Shown here piece after piece: positions 34,007 to 42,672 of a stretch of DNA of 64,000 nucleotides (its first letter is position 1; the number at the start of each line of letters is the position of its first letter). Under the pieces are notes generated by a model. The model had not been told where the DNA came from. It made no database searches and saw nothing but the letters and a program-made list of their open reading frames with translations. The DNA comes from Corynebacterium lujinxingii. Its GTDB lineage: Bacteria; Actinomycetota; Actinomycetes; Mycobacteriales; Mycobacteriaceae. The DNA lies in NCBI RefSeq assembly GCF_014490555.1, contig NZ_CP061032.1, forward strand, positions 682,001 to 746,000, read 5' to 3'. A program made the position numbers and the translations under genes.

Positions 34007-34048
34007 CTGTGGATAACTTTCCGGCGTGTGCCGGTGGGTTATCCACAG
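34007..34048. repeat. Large hairpin with two inverted DnaA-box-like sequences
   Basis: CTGTGGATAAC (34007-34017) and GTTATCCACAG (34038-34048) are perfect 11-base inverted repeats. Each contains the DnaA-box consensus TTATCCACA. The spacer holds a second inverted repeat, CCGGC/GCCGG. A run of six T follows directly, so on the plus strand it also looks like a Rho-independent terminator. A related GGTTATCCCGCAG is at 33964. It lies before the DUF222 gene. Confidence 0.6.
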
Positions 34049-34100
34049 ATTTTTTGTTGGGCCTTGTTGGGTCGTTGGGGGCGGCTTTAGCGTTTGGGTC

Positions 34101-35156
34101 ATGGCTTTTGCAGACCTTCTCGGCCCGCGTCTTTTGGATTTGGCCGACTTCGACCGCGACACCGCGCTCAATGCCGGCGTGGCCCCGTCGCGTGTCCGGG
34201 AGTGGTCTCGCGTGCACGACGTCTACTTCGGGGCGACGAAGTTCACGCGCAAACAAGCTTCAGCGCGCAAGGCTGCGGGGTCGATGCCGTTGGACCAGTT
34301 GGGGTTGATCGAACGGAAACTGTCGGTGGTGTCTGATCCCGCTGAGCGGTGGCGGCTGCGACTGGAGCTTCTCGGGTTTTCCGGCCGCTACGACGCGCTC
34401 GCCCGGTTCGCCGACAGCCTGATCGGTGCTGAGAAACCCGCGCCGAAAAAAGCGTGCCGGTTCACCAAGACCCGTGGCGGGATGCGCACGGTGGCGTTGA
34501 CGTACAACCAGCGCGACATCGCCGATTTGGAGTTCGCGTTGCGCTCTGTGATTAACCCGGACCTGCCGGCCGCGGAGCAGATGGCTGATGCGCTGGTGCG
34601 TCTGCTGCGCGGCGACGGCGGTGTTGAGGGTGGTGGTGTGGCGCGTGCGGTACCACGGCCGATCATTATGGTGCCGTTTCCGGAGTGGACGCGCATTCAG
34701 TCCGGTGCTGGCGACGAAGTGGTGCTCACGCTGACGGATGGCACCACGATGACCGGGGCGGAGTTTTTGGCCCACGAGTTTGGCGAGGTGTTGGAGGTGG
34801 CAGCGTTCCATCCGGTGGAAGGTGCGGTGAATTTGTACCGCACGGCGCGGTTTGCCAACGATAAGCAGCGGGTGTTGGCGTCGATGATGACCCCGTCGTG
34901 TCCGGTGCCGGGCTGTCGGCACGGAGCTGATTCGTGCGAGATGCATCATATCGACGCGTGGCGCTTCGGCGGGGAGACCAACCTGGCGAATTTGGTGCCG
35001 TTGTGCAGGTTTCATAACGGCAGGAATGATGACGACCCGGCGGCGCGAAGATACGGGCGCGTCCAGATCAGAGATGGCACCCCGATTTGGGTATCGCCTG
35101 GGGGCACACCGGTAGAAAACGAGACCCCCGGCGCCATGGAACAACTCTTCAACTAG
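34101..35156 (+). CDS. DUF222/HNH endonuclease family protein (13E12-like)
   Basis: This 351-residue protein has an N-terminal helical DUF222-like region and a C-terminal HNH nuclease: CPVPGCRHGADSCEMHHID, then GGETNLANLVPLCRFHN, with the zinc Cys pair and catalytic His. The family is multi-copy in actinobacteria (REP13E12 in mycobacteria) and is usually associated with mobile or repeated DNA; its biological role is not settled. ATG 34101 starts MAFADLLG; an ATG further upstream would run through the hairpin at 34007-34048. Confidence 0.8.
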   Translation: MAFADLLGPRLLDLADFDRDTALNAGVAPSRVREWSRVHDVYFGATKFTRKQASARKAAGSMPLDQLGLIERKLSVVSDPAERWRLRLELLGFSGRYDALARFADSLIGAEKPAPKKACRFTKTRGGMRTVALTYNQRDIADLEFALRSVINPDLPAAEQMADALVRLLRGDGGVEGGGVARAVPRPIIMVPFPEWTRIQSGAGDEVVLTLTDGTTMTGAEFLAHEFGEVLEVAAFHPVEGAVNLYRTARFANDKQRVLASMMTPSCPVPGCRHGADSCEMHHIDAWRFGGETNLANLVPLCRFHNGRNDDDPAARRYGRVQIRDGTPIWVSPGGTPVENETPGAMEQLFN

Positions 35157-35164
35157 GCGAAAAG

Positions 35165-35189
35165 CCCGCCCCGCACGATGCGGGACGGG
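35165..35189 (-). terminator. Rho-independent terminator of rplY
   Basis: The stem CCCG-C-CCCGCA / TGCGGG-A-CGGG has an 11-base-pair pairing with one internal mismatch and loop CGA. On the minus strand it is followed by CTTTTCG, so it mainly ends the L25 transcript. It lies between the convergent stops at 35156 and 35214. Confidence 0.75.
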
Positions 35190-35213
35190 GCAATCGGCGT
35201 GCCAAAAGGCGGA

Positions 35214-35861
35214 CTACTCGGAGTCTTCCTCGGACGTCTCTTCCTCGGACTCTGCGCCAGCCTCTGCGCCGCCTTCCTCGACGGACTCGGCCTCGGCCTC
35301 GAGCTCCTCGTCAACCTGCTCGTAGGTGACGTTGACGATGAGGGTCTCCGGCTCGGTGATCAGCTCTGCACCGGCCGGCAGCTCGAGGTCGGCAGCGGTG
35401 ATCTGGTCGCCGATTTCCTTGCCCTCGATGGAGACGGTGATCTCGTCCGGGATGGACAGTGCGTCGATCTCGATCTCGACGACGTCGCCTTCCTGGAACA
35501 CGACCGCGTCCGGAGCAGCCTCGCCCTCGGTGACGACCGGGACCTCGACGGTGACCTTCTCGCCGCGCTTAATGCCGAACAGGTCGATGTGGTCGATGTC
35601 GAGGGTGAGCACGTTCTGGTCGACGTGCTTGACCATGGCGAGCAGCTTTTCGCCGTCGATTTCAAGCTCAACGATGGCGTTGGTGCCGTCGTTACGCACA
35701 ATTGCGGTCATCTCGATGAGGTCAACTGCGAAGTGAACGTTGTCGATGCCCTTTTCGTAGAGGACACCCGGGATCTTGCCTTCGCGACGCAGGCGGCGTG
35801 CGGAGCCTTTACCGAACTCCTCGCGGCGCTCCGCGGCAATGACAGTCGGGGTAATAGCCAT
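35214..35861 (-). CDS. rplY: 50S ribosomal protein L25 (Ctc type)
   Basis: This 215-residue protein has the L25 5S-rRNA-binding domain (residues 1-95; REEFGKGSARRLRREGKIPGVLY) and the TL5/Ctc beta domain (to about residue 185). An acidic tail of Glu, Ala and Ser follows. It binds 5S rRNA in the large subunit; the long form is stress-linked in other Gram-positives. ATG 35861 is the conserved MAITPTVIAAE start. It is monocistronic, with its own terminator. Confidence 0.95.
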   Translation of the reverse strand: MAITPTVIAAERREEFGKGSARRLRREGKIPGVLYEKGIDNVHFAVDLIEMTAIVRNDGTNAIVELEIDGEKLLAMVKHVDQNVLTLDIDHIDLFGIKRGEKVTVEVPVVTEGEAAPDAVVFQEGDVVEIEIDALSIPDEITVSIEGKEIGDQITAADLELPAGAELITEPETLIVNVTYEQVDEELEAEAESVEEGGAEAGAESEEETSEEDSE

Positions 35862-35994
35862 GTTGTACTCCTTCTTGGTGGAAGGGCCACAGGCCTTGCC
35901 TGCGACCACTGAACGGATATGTGCTCGTCGAGTGATCGCAAAGGATCTTCAAATCGCGTCGATAACGGCCCTGAAATGGCCCTCGCCGAGACCG

Positions 35995-37329
35995 CTATAG
36001 GGTAGCAGGGCGTTCCTGCCAGACAAAATGCCCCGCTGCCTGCGCGGCTTCATGGTCGTGTCCGAGCGGGATCCCGGTGCGGTCGCGCATGAGCAGCGTG
36101 ACGACGAACCCCGCCACCGTCGCCGCCATCAAGTAGGCCGTGATCGCCGCGGTGCCGCCGGTGGCTTCGCGCAGCGCCGCGGCGATGGTTGGGGCGAACG
36201 CGCCGCCGAGGATTGCACCGAAGGCGTACGCGATCGACGCGCCGGACGCGCGCACGGAGGCGGGGAAAAGCTCCGCGTAGAACGCGCCGATCTCGCCGTA
36301 GGTTAGGCCAAGGCCTACGGTGAGGAAGATCAGTGCCGCGGTGATGTTTGCGATCGAGCCCGTATCGACGAGCGGGAACAGCACCGCAACACCCACCGCC
36401 TGCACCACGAACCCGATGGCGAGGGTGCGTTTGCGGCCGATGTGGTCGGAGACCCAGCCGGCGAACGCGGTGGTGCACAGCCATACGGCGGCGGAGGCGG
36501 TGACGGCCCAGAGGATGTCGCCGCGCGACAGCGCGAGCCCCGCGGGGTCGGTGACGTAGTTTTGGATGTAGCCGCCGGTGGTCATGTAGCCGACGGTGCC
36601 GTTCGCCGCGAAAATGACGGCCGCGGCGAGCACGACCCCCGTGTGGTTTTTGAACAGCGTGCCGACGGGGTTGCGGGTGCCCACCTCGCGCATCTCTTCG
36701 ACGACGGGGGATTCGTCGACGCCGGTGCGGATCCACCAGCCCAGGAACGTCAGCGCGATCGACAGCAAAAACGGCACGCGCCAGCCCCATTGCACGAACG
36801 CGTCGCCGGGCGCGATGACGGTCATCAGCGCGAGCACCCCGGAGGAGAGCAAAAGCCCCGCGGGGACGCCGACTTGCGGGCCGGTGCCGTAGAGGCCGCG
36901 CTTGTCTACGGGTGCGTGTTCGACGGCGAGTAGCACCGCGGAGCCCCATTCGCCACCGGCGGAGGTGCCTTGCAGGATCCGCAGGATGATCAGCGCGGCG
37001 GGGGCGAGCCAGCCGGCGGTGTCGTAGGTGGGCAACAGCCCGATGAGGGTGGTGGCGGTGCCCATGGTGAACAGGGTGACCATGAGTACGCCGCGTCGGC
37101 CGAGGCGGTCGGCGAAGTGCCCGGCGAGCACCGCGCCGAGCGGCCGGAACAGAAACGACAGTCCGACGGTGAGGAATGACACGATTGTTGCCGCAGCCGG
37201 GCCGAGCGGGCCGAACATGGTCTGGTTAAACACCAGCCCGGCGACGGCGGCGTAGAGGAAGTAGTCGTACCACTCGATGGCCGTGCCGATGGTGGTTGCC
37301 GCGATGACGCGGCGTCTTTCACTGCGCAC
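35995..37329 (-). CDS. MHS-family MFS transporter (organic acid or aromatic:H+ symporter)
   Basis: This 444-residue protein with 12 predicted membrane helices has the metabolite:H+ symporter signatures: IGTAIEWYDYFLYA at the N-terminus, GHFADRLGRRGVLMVTLFTMG after helix 2, and LRILQGTSAGGEWGSAVLL in helix 4. Relatives are ShiA, KgtP and ProP. Its start overlaps the end of the pat gene by 11 bases, so it is the last gene of the PaaI-permease-Pat operon. Context suggests an aromatic or keto-acid substrate, but this is inference. Confidence 0.87.
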   Translation of the reverse strand: MRSERRRVIAATTIGTAIEWYDYFLYAAVAGLVFNQTMFGPLGPAAATIVSFLTVGLSFLFRPLGAVLAGHFADRLGRRGVLMVTLFTMGTATTLIGLLPTYDTAGWLAPAALIILRILQGTSAGGEWGSAVLLAVEHAPVDKRGLYGTGPQVGVPAGLLLSSGVLALMTVIAPGDAFVQWGWRVPFLLSIALTFLGWWIRTGVDESPVVEEMREVGTRNPVGTLFKNHTGVVLAAAVIFAANGTVGYMTTGGYIQNYVTDPAGLALSRGDILWAVTASAAVWLCTTAFAGWVSDHIGRKRTLAIGFVVQAVGVAVLFPLVDTGSIANITAALIFLTVGLGLTYGEIGAFYAELFPASVRASGASIAYAFGAILGGAFAPTIAAALREATGGTAAITAYLMAATVAGFVVTLLMRDRTGIPLGHDHEAAQAAGHFVWQERPATL

Positions 37330-38335
37330 GGTCCCACGCTTCCAAAAACGCGTCGGTTTCGGCGGCGTTGGTCACGGTCACGCGCACGCCCTCGGGAAAC
37401 GCGCGCACGAGCACGCCCTCCTCGGCCAGACGTTTGGGAAGTTCGGCGGGCGCGTCGGGGATCCACACGAAGTTGGCTTGCGACTCACCGAGCCCTAGCT
37501 TGGCGACGACACGTTCCCGCTGGGAGGTGGTGTCGTCGATACGCGCCTCAAGCTCGGCGGTGGCTTCGAGGGAGGCGAGGGCTGCGACTTGGGCCATGGA
37601 GCTGACGGAGAACGGGATGGCGACCTTGTTCAACGCGGCGATGATGCGCTCGGGGCCGAACGCGTAGCCGATGCGCGCCCCGGCCAGGCCGTACGCCTTG
37701 GAAAACGTGCGCAGCCCTACGACGTTGGGGTAGCGGGTGATCACGTCGGTGGCCACGGGGGTGTCGGCGGCGCGGTTGTACTCGAAGTAGGCTTCGTCGA
37801 GCGCGACGATGACATCGGCGGGGACGGCGTCCATGAACGAGGCGAACTCGTCGTTAGTGATGGTGGTGCCGGTCGGGTTGTTCGGGTTGCACACGAAGAT
37901 GAGCTTCGTGCGCGTGGTGACGGCGGCCGCCATGGCGGGCAAATCCACGCGGTGATTGCGATCCAACGCGACGGGCACGCCGGTGGCGCCGACGACCTGG
38001 GCGAAGATGGGGTAGGCCTCGAAGCTGCGCCAGGGGAAGATCACTTCGTCGCCGGGCTGCGCGGCGATTTCGACGAGCTGCTGGCACAGTGCGGACGAGC
38101 CGGTGCCCACCGCAACCTGCTCCACCGCCACGCCGAGGTGCGCGGCGAGGGCTTCGCGGATCTCCAGCGCGCCCATGTCGGGGTAGCGGTTCACGGTGCC
38201 CAGGGAGCGCGCCATCGCGTCGACTACGGCAGGCAGTGGTTCTTCGGCGCATTCGTTGGAGGACAGTTTGATGGCGCGCTCGTCGCGCACGCCCGGCACG
38301 TAGGCGGGCAGGGAGTCGAGGTCGGGGCGGATCAT
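37319..38335 (-). CDS. pat: Pat-type aromatic amino acid aminotransferase (HisC-like)
   Basis: This 338-residue PLP enzyme of fold type I begins MIRPDLDSLPAYVPG, close to corynebacterial and mycobacterial Pat. It has KLSSNECAEEPLP, NPNNPTGT, and the PLP lysine in RTFSKAYGLAGARIGY. Pat converts phenylpyruvate to phenylalanine and overlaps in activity with HisC. It overlaps the upstream permease (ATGA) and the downstream transporter. A second hisC within a his operon would be expected elsewhere in the genome. Confidence 0.87.
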   Translation of the reverse strand: MIRPDLDSLPAYVPGVRDERAIKLSSNECAEEPLPAVVDAMARSLGTVNRYPDMGALEIREALAAHLGVAVEQVAVGTGSSALCQQLVEIAAQPGDEVIFPWRSFEAYPIFAQVVGATGVPVALDRNHRVDLPAMAAAVTTRTKLIFVCNPNNPTGTTITNDEFASFMDAVPADVIVALDEAYFEYNRAADTPVATDVITRYPNVVGLRTFSKAYGLAGARIGYAFGPERIIAALNKVAIPFSVSSMAQVAALASLEATAELEARIDDTTSQRERVVAKLGLGESQANFVWIPDAPAELPKRLAEEGVLVRAFPEGVRVTVTNAAETDAFLEAWDRAQ

Positions 38336-39672
38336 GCGTTGCTCCTTCGTTGGGTGGTCAGCCAGATCAGGCCGAGGGCGACAATCCAGCCGGCGAGGGT
38401 GGCAAGGCCCATGCGGTATTCGTCGAGCATGCCCATCATCACCAGCACGAGGGCGAAAAACCCGATGCAGATCCAGTTTGCGGCCGGGTAGAGCGGGGCG
38501 GGGAACTTCGTGTTGTGCACGCGTTTCCGGAAGTTCAGGTGGGACACGCAGATGCCGGCCCAGGTGATCAGTTCGGTACCCACGATAATGGCGAGCAGCA
38601 CTGCGAAGATTTTGCCTTCGAAGAAGTAGTTGAGGATGACGACGACGCCCATGAGGGTGGCGTCGAAAAGCAATGCCTTGGTGGGCAGGCCTTTGTGGTT
38701 GGTCTCGGCGAAGGTGCGCGGTGCTTGGCCGTTGCGTGCCAGGTCGCGGAGCATGCGCGCGCCCGAGTACGTCATCGTGTTGAGCACCGAGAACACCGCT
38801 ACGACGATGACCACGTTCAGCGCGGTGGCGGCGCCGGAGAAGCCGACGCCGGTGAGCACGCGGATGAACGGGCTTTCGTTGGTGTCCTGCTCGTTCCACG
38901 GCGCGAGCAGCAAAATCGTGCCGATGCCGCCGAGGTAGAACACCAGAATGCGCCACACCACCGAGTTCACCGCGCGGGGGATCGCCTTGTCGGGGTCGTC
39001 GGCCTCGCCGGCGGCAGTGCCGATGGACATGATGCCACCGAACGTGAAGGTCACCGCCACCAGCGCGAACAGCACGCCGGACAGGCCGTTGGGCATGAAC
39101 CCGCCGTGGTCGGTGATGTGCTGCAGCCCAATCGCGGGTTCCGAGCCGACGCCGACGACGAGGCCTAGGCCGAGCACGATCATGAGCACCAGCGCCGACA
39201 CTTTGATCAGCGACAGCCAGTACTCGGTGGCGGCGAACACGCGCACGTTGAGCACGTTGAGCCCGACGACTGCCAGCAGCGTGACCAACGCGGTGACCCA
39301 GTGCGGCAGGCCGGGAAACCAGTAGTCCAGAAACGTGCCCATCGCGGTGAGCTCAAGCATGCCGACGACCACCGTGGTAAACCACCAGTTCCAGCCGGTG
39401 ATAAAGCCGGCTCCGCGGCCGATGTACTCGCGCGAGTAGGCGGCGAACGAGCCGGAGACCGGGTGCTCGACGGCCATCTCGCCGAGCATGCGCATGAGGA
39501 AGTAGACGATCACGCCGACGAGCGCGAACGAGATCAGCACGGCGGGCCCGGCGTACTGGATGGAGCCTGCCGAGCCGAGGAAGAGGCCGGTGCCGATCGA
39601 CGAGCCGAAGGCGATCATCATCAGCTGCCGGCTTTTCACGCCGCGGTTGAGGCCCTGTTCTTGGAGCGTCAT
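38332..39672 (-). CDS. Amino acid permease, AroP-like (APC superfamily)
   Basis: This 446-residue, 12-helix permease has the AAT-family start QMLMIAFGSSIGTGLFLGS-type loop (here RQLMMIAFGSSIGTGLFLGS), then LGEMAVEHPVSGSFAAYSRE and GWNWWFTTVVV. It belongs with AroP, PheP, LysP and GabP relatives. The operon with Pat suggests uptake of aromatic amino acids. It starts three bases after the PaaI gene stop and overlaps pat by four bases. Confidence 0.87.
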   Translation of the reverse strand: MTLQEQGLNRGVKSRQLMMIAFGSSIGTGLFLGSAGSIQYAGPAVLISFALVGVIVYFLMRMLGEMAVEHPVSGSFAAYSREYIGRGAGFITGWNWWFTTVVVGMLELTAMGTFLDYWFPGLPHWVTALVTLLAVVGLNVLNVRVFAATEYWLSLIKVSALVLMIVLGLGLVVGVGSEPAIGLQHITDHGGFMPNGLSGVLFALVAVTFTFGGIMSIGTAAGEADDPDKAIPRAVNSVVWRILVFYLGGIGTILLLAPWNEQDTNESPFIRVLTGVGFSGAATALNVVIVVAVFSVLNTMTYSGARMLRDLARNGQAPRTFAETNHKGLPTKALLFDATLMGVVVILNYFFEGKIFAVLLAIIVGTELITWAGICVSHLNFRKRVHNTKFPAPLYPAANWICIGFFALVLVMMGMLDEYRMGLATLAGWIVALGLIWLTTQRRSNA

Positions 39673-39675
39673 GGT

Positions 39676-40122
39676 TTAGTTTCCTGTCGGGGGACGGTTG
39701 GTGGTGCGGGACAGCCCGCGGAATTCGGCGATGACGGTGTCGCCGTCGTAGAGGGTGACGTTGGAAAGCCCGTTGCGTCCCCACTGGTGGCGCTCGCGGG
39801 CGACACCGCGGATGGCTCGGCCCATCTTCGCGGGTGCGAGATAGACCATGTCGGACTGGGCGCTGACGGTGGGGGCGTCGCGGCGCGAGTTGCAGGCGCC
39901 GCCGAACAGGGCGTCGGCGAACGTGAACAGTACGCCGCCCTGGCACACTCCGAACCCGTTCGCATGTCGCTTATCGACGACAAACTCACCCTCGCACACA
40001 CCCGGCTCCAACCGGGTGATCGTGGCACCGAGATAGTCGAGCGTGGCGTCGGCGTCGAACATTGCTTTCGCGTGCGCGAGGTCGGGGGTGATCTCCACTC
40101 CGTCGGCGAAGCGTTGGGTCAT
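39676..40122 (-). CDS. paaI: PaaI-like hotdog-fold thioesterase
   Basis: This 148-residue protein has the PaaI hotdog core: HANGFGVCQGGVLFTFADALFGGACNSR, here shown as two blocks around the conserved Gly/Asp, and PTVSAQSDMVYLAPAKMG. PaaI removes CoA from ring-hydroxylated phenylacetyl-CoA to rescue stalled phenylacetate catabolism. No other paa genes are visible in this window. ATG 40122 gives the family start; it is the first gene of the operon with the permease, Pat and MHS transporter. Confidence 0.8.
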   Translation of the reverse strand: MTQRFADGVEITPDLAHAKAMFDADATLDYLGATITRLEPGVCEGEFVVDKRHANGFGVCQGGVLFTFADALFGGACNSRRDAPTVSAQSDMVYLAPAKMGRAIRGVARERHQWGRNGLSNVTLYDGDTVIAEFRGLSRTTNRPPTGN

Positions 40123-40150
40123 GCGCGGGCCGTCCTTTCCGTATGCGTGA

Positions 40151-40180
40151 AGCCGGGGCAGCGGAAGTGCTGCCCCGGCT
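40151..40180 (-). terminator. Terminator hairpin after prs
   Basis: AGCCGGGGCAGC and GCTGCCCCGGCT are a perfect 12-base-pair stem with loop ggaagt. It lies 20 bases after the prs stop. There is no strong T-run on either side, so it may act with Rho, or serve to separate the prs and paaI units. Confidence 0.65.
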
Positions 40181-40199
40181 GTCGTCGTCAAGCGAAGCT

Positions 40200-41177
40200 T
40201 TAGGCTTGGCCCTCGAACAGGGTGGTCACCGAGCCGTTTTCGAAGATCTCGTGGATCGTTTTCGCCAGCAGCGGGGCGATGGAGAGCACCGTGAGGTTGT
40301 TCCAGCCCTCGGTGTTCTGCGGCAGGGTGTCGGTGGTGATGACCTCCTCTGCACCGCAGTCGCTGAGACGCTCGCGGGCCGGGTCGGAGAACACGCCGTG
40401 GGTGCAGGCGATGACGACCGACTTCGCGCCGGCTTCCTTCAGCACGCCGACGGCGCCGGCGATGGTGCCGCCGGTGTCGATCATGTCGTCCATGAGGATG
40501 CAGTCCTTACCGTCGACGTCGCCGACGACGCGGTTGGACACGACTTTGTTCGCGGCGTCGACGTCGCGGGTCTTGTGCACGAACGCCATGGGGGCGTCGC
40601 CGAGCATGTTGGCCCACTTCTCGGCGGTCTTCACACGACCGGCGTCCGGGGAGACCACAACGAGGTTGTCCAGCGGGTACTTGGACTTGATGTAGTCCAC
40701 CAGGATTGGCTGGGCGTGCATGTGGTCGACCGGGCCGTCGAAGAAGCCCTGGATCTGGTCCGTGTGCAGGTCGACGGAGACGATGCGGTCCGCGCCGGCG
40801 GCGGTGAGCAGGTCCGCGATCAGGCGGGCGGAAATCGGCTCGCGGCCGCGGTGCTTCTTGTCCTGGCGCGCGTACGGGTAGAACGGCAGGATCGCGGTGA
40901 TGCGCTTGGCGGAGCCGCGCTTGAGCGCGTCGATCATGATGAGCTGCTCGACGAGCCACTTGTTCAGCGGCTGCGCGTGGGACTGCATGACGAAGCAGTC
41001 GGCGCCACGCACGGATTCTTCGAAGCGGATGAAGATTTCACCGTTGGCGAAGTCGCGTGCGGTGGTGGGCACCAGGTCGATGCCGAGTTCCTTGGACACC
41101 GCCTCGGCGAGTGCCGGGTGCGCGCGTCCGGTAAAGACCTTCAGGTCCTTGTGGTTTTCGGTGGAGTAACCAGTCAT
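40200..41177 (-). CDS. prs: Ribose-phosphate pyrophosphokinase (PRPP synthetase)
   Basis: This 325-residue enzyme makes PRPP from ribose 5-phosphate and ATP. It has the class I signatures FRFEESVRG-type flag region (IRFEESVRGADCFV), YPYARQDKKHRGREPISA, the pyrophosphate loop, the PRPP-binding motif CILMDDMIDTGGTIAGA and the catalytic VSPDAGRVKTAE. The length is normal. It follows glmU by three bases, an order common in actinobacteria, so nucleotide and cell-wall precursor supply are cotranscribed. Confidence 0.96.
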   Translation of the reverse strand: MTGYSTENHKDLKVFTGRAHPALAEAVSKELGIDLVPTTARDFANGEIFIRFEESVRGADCFVMQSHAQPLNKWLVEQLIMIDALKRGSAKRITAILPFYPYARQDKKHRGREPISARLIADLLTAAGADRIVSVDLHTDQIQGFFDGPVDHMHAQPILVDYIKSKYPLDNLVVVSPDAGRVKTAEKWANMLGDAPMAFVHKTRDVDAANKVVSNRVVGDVDGKDCILMDDMIDTGGTIAGAVGVLKEAGAKSVVIACTHGVFSDPARERLSDCGAEEVITTDTLPQNTEGWNNLTVLSIAPLLAKTIHEIFENGSVTTLFEGQA

Positions 41178-41180
41178 GTT

Positions 41181-42623
41181 CTAACCCTCTTGCTTCGCGT
41201 TTTTGGCGGCTTCGGCGGCCTCGGTGCCTGGGCGGCGGTCTTCGACCCAGCCTTCGATGTTGCGCTGGCGGCCCTCCTTGATGGCGAGCGCGCCTGCCGG
41301 CACATCTTCAGTGACCACTGTACCCGCGCCGGTATACGCGCCATCACCGATGTTCACCGGCGCGACAAACATAGTGTCGGAGCCGGTGCGGCAGTAGTCG
41401 CCGATGGTGGTGTGGTGCTTTTGCACGCCGTCGTAGTTGGCGAATACCGAGCTGGCGCCGATGTTGGAGTGCTTGCCCACGGTGGCGTCGCCGATGTAGG
41501 TCAGGTGCGGCACCTTGGAGCCTTCGCCGATCTTGGCGTTTTTCGCCTCGACGAAGCCGCCGAGCTTGCCGCGGGCGCCGAGTTCGGTGCCGGGGCGGAT
41601 GTAGGTGAACGGGCCGACGGTGGCTTCCTCGCCGATCACGCCGAGTTCACCCTGGGTGCGCACAACTTTGGCGCGGGCGCCGACTTCCATGTCGGTCAGG
41701 GTGGTCTCGGGGCCGATTTCGGCGCCGTCGCCGATGACGGTGGAGCCCCACAGTTGGGTGTTGGGGTGGATGACCACGTCGCGGCCGATTTCCACCTCGA
41801 CGCCGATCCAGGTCGTCGCCGGGTCGATCACGGTTGCGCCGGCCCGCATGGCGCGCTCGACGAGGCGGCGGTTGAGTTCCTTGCCGGCTTCGGCCAGCTG
41901 CACGCGGTCGTTGACGCCCGCGAGTTCGCGCGCGTCGGGGGCGACGAATGCCGCGACCTTGCGGCCGTCGCCACGCGCGATGCCGAGCACGTCTGTGATG
42001 TAGAACTCGCCCTGGGCGTTGTCGGGGGTGACGCGCGCGAGGGCGTCGCGAAGCACGGCGCCGTCGAACGCGAATACGCCGGAGTTGACCTCGCGGACGC
42101 GGCGCTGTTCGTCGGTGGCGTCCTTTTCCTCGACGATTTCGAGGACGTCGCCGGCCTCGCCGCGGATGATGCGGCCGTAGCCGGTGGGGTTGTCGAACTC
42201 GAGCGAGAGCACCGTCACCGCCGCATGCTCGGACTCATGCTTATCGACGAGCGCCTGCAACGTCTCCGGCGTCAACAGCGGCACATCGCCGTTGGTGACC
42301 ACGACGGTGCCGTCGAAGTCCGGGATCGCGGACAGGCCGACCTGGACGGCGTGGCCGGTGCCGTTTTGCTCCTCCTGGATGGCCTGGCGGATCTCCACAT
42401 GCATCTGCTCGGCGATCTGCTCGACGGCAGGCGAGACCTGGTCGCGCTGGTGGCCGACCACCGCGACGAGGTGCGTCGGCGCTACACCTGCGGCGGCGTG
42501 CAACGAGTGGGACAGCAGGCTGCGACCGCCGATCTCGTGCAGCGTCTTTTGGCGGTCGGACTTCATGCGGGTTCCCGCGCCGGCCGCGAGCACGACAACG
42601 GCGCGTTCGGAGTGGTTAGGCAC
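41181..42623 (-). CDS. glmU: Bifunctional GlcN-1-P acetyltransferase / GlcNAc-1-P uridyltransferase
   Basis: This 480-residue protein has an N-terminal uridyltransferase domain (VVLAAGAGTRMKSDRQKTLH, then QNGTGHAV) and, from about residue 250, a left-handed beta-helix acetyltransferase made of hexapeptide repeats, with the active-site region YIRPGTELG and NYDGVQKHHTTIGD. It makes UDP-GlcNAc for peptidoglycan. A lysine/glutamate/alanine-rich tail of about 25 residues follows. It is immediately upstream of prs. Confidence 0.96.
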   Translation of the reverse strand: MPNHSERAVVVLAAGAGTRMKSDRQKTLHEIGGRSLLSHSLHAAAGVAPTHLVAVVGHQRDQVSPAVEQIAEQMHVEIRQAIQEEQNGTGHAVQVGLSAIPDFDGTVVVTNGDVPLLTPETLQALVDKHESEHAAVTVLSLEFDNPTGYGRIIRGEAGDVLEIVEEKDATDEQRRVREVNSGVFAFDGAVLRDALARVTPDNAQGEFYITDVLGIARGDGRKVAAFVAPDARELAGVNDRVQLAEAGKELNRRLVERAMRAGATVIDPATTWIGVEVEIGRDVVIHPNTQLWGSTVIGDGAEIGPETTLTDMEVGARAKVVRTQGELGVIGEEATVGPFTYIRPGTELGARGKLGGFVEAKNAKIGEGSKVPHLTYIGDATVGKHSNIGASSVFANYDGVQKHHTTIGDYCRTGSDTMFVAPVNIGDGAYTGAGTVVTEDVPAGALAIKEGRQRNIEGWVEDRRPGTEAAEAAKNAKQEG

Positions 42624-42672
42624 TCGAGTACTCCTTGTGGTGGGGGCGTTTTGTCGGCCCCAAGCATAACGC

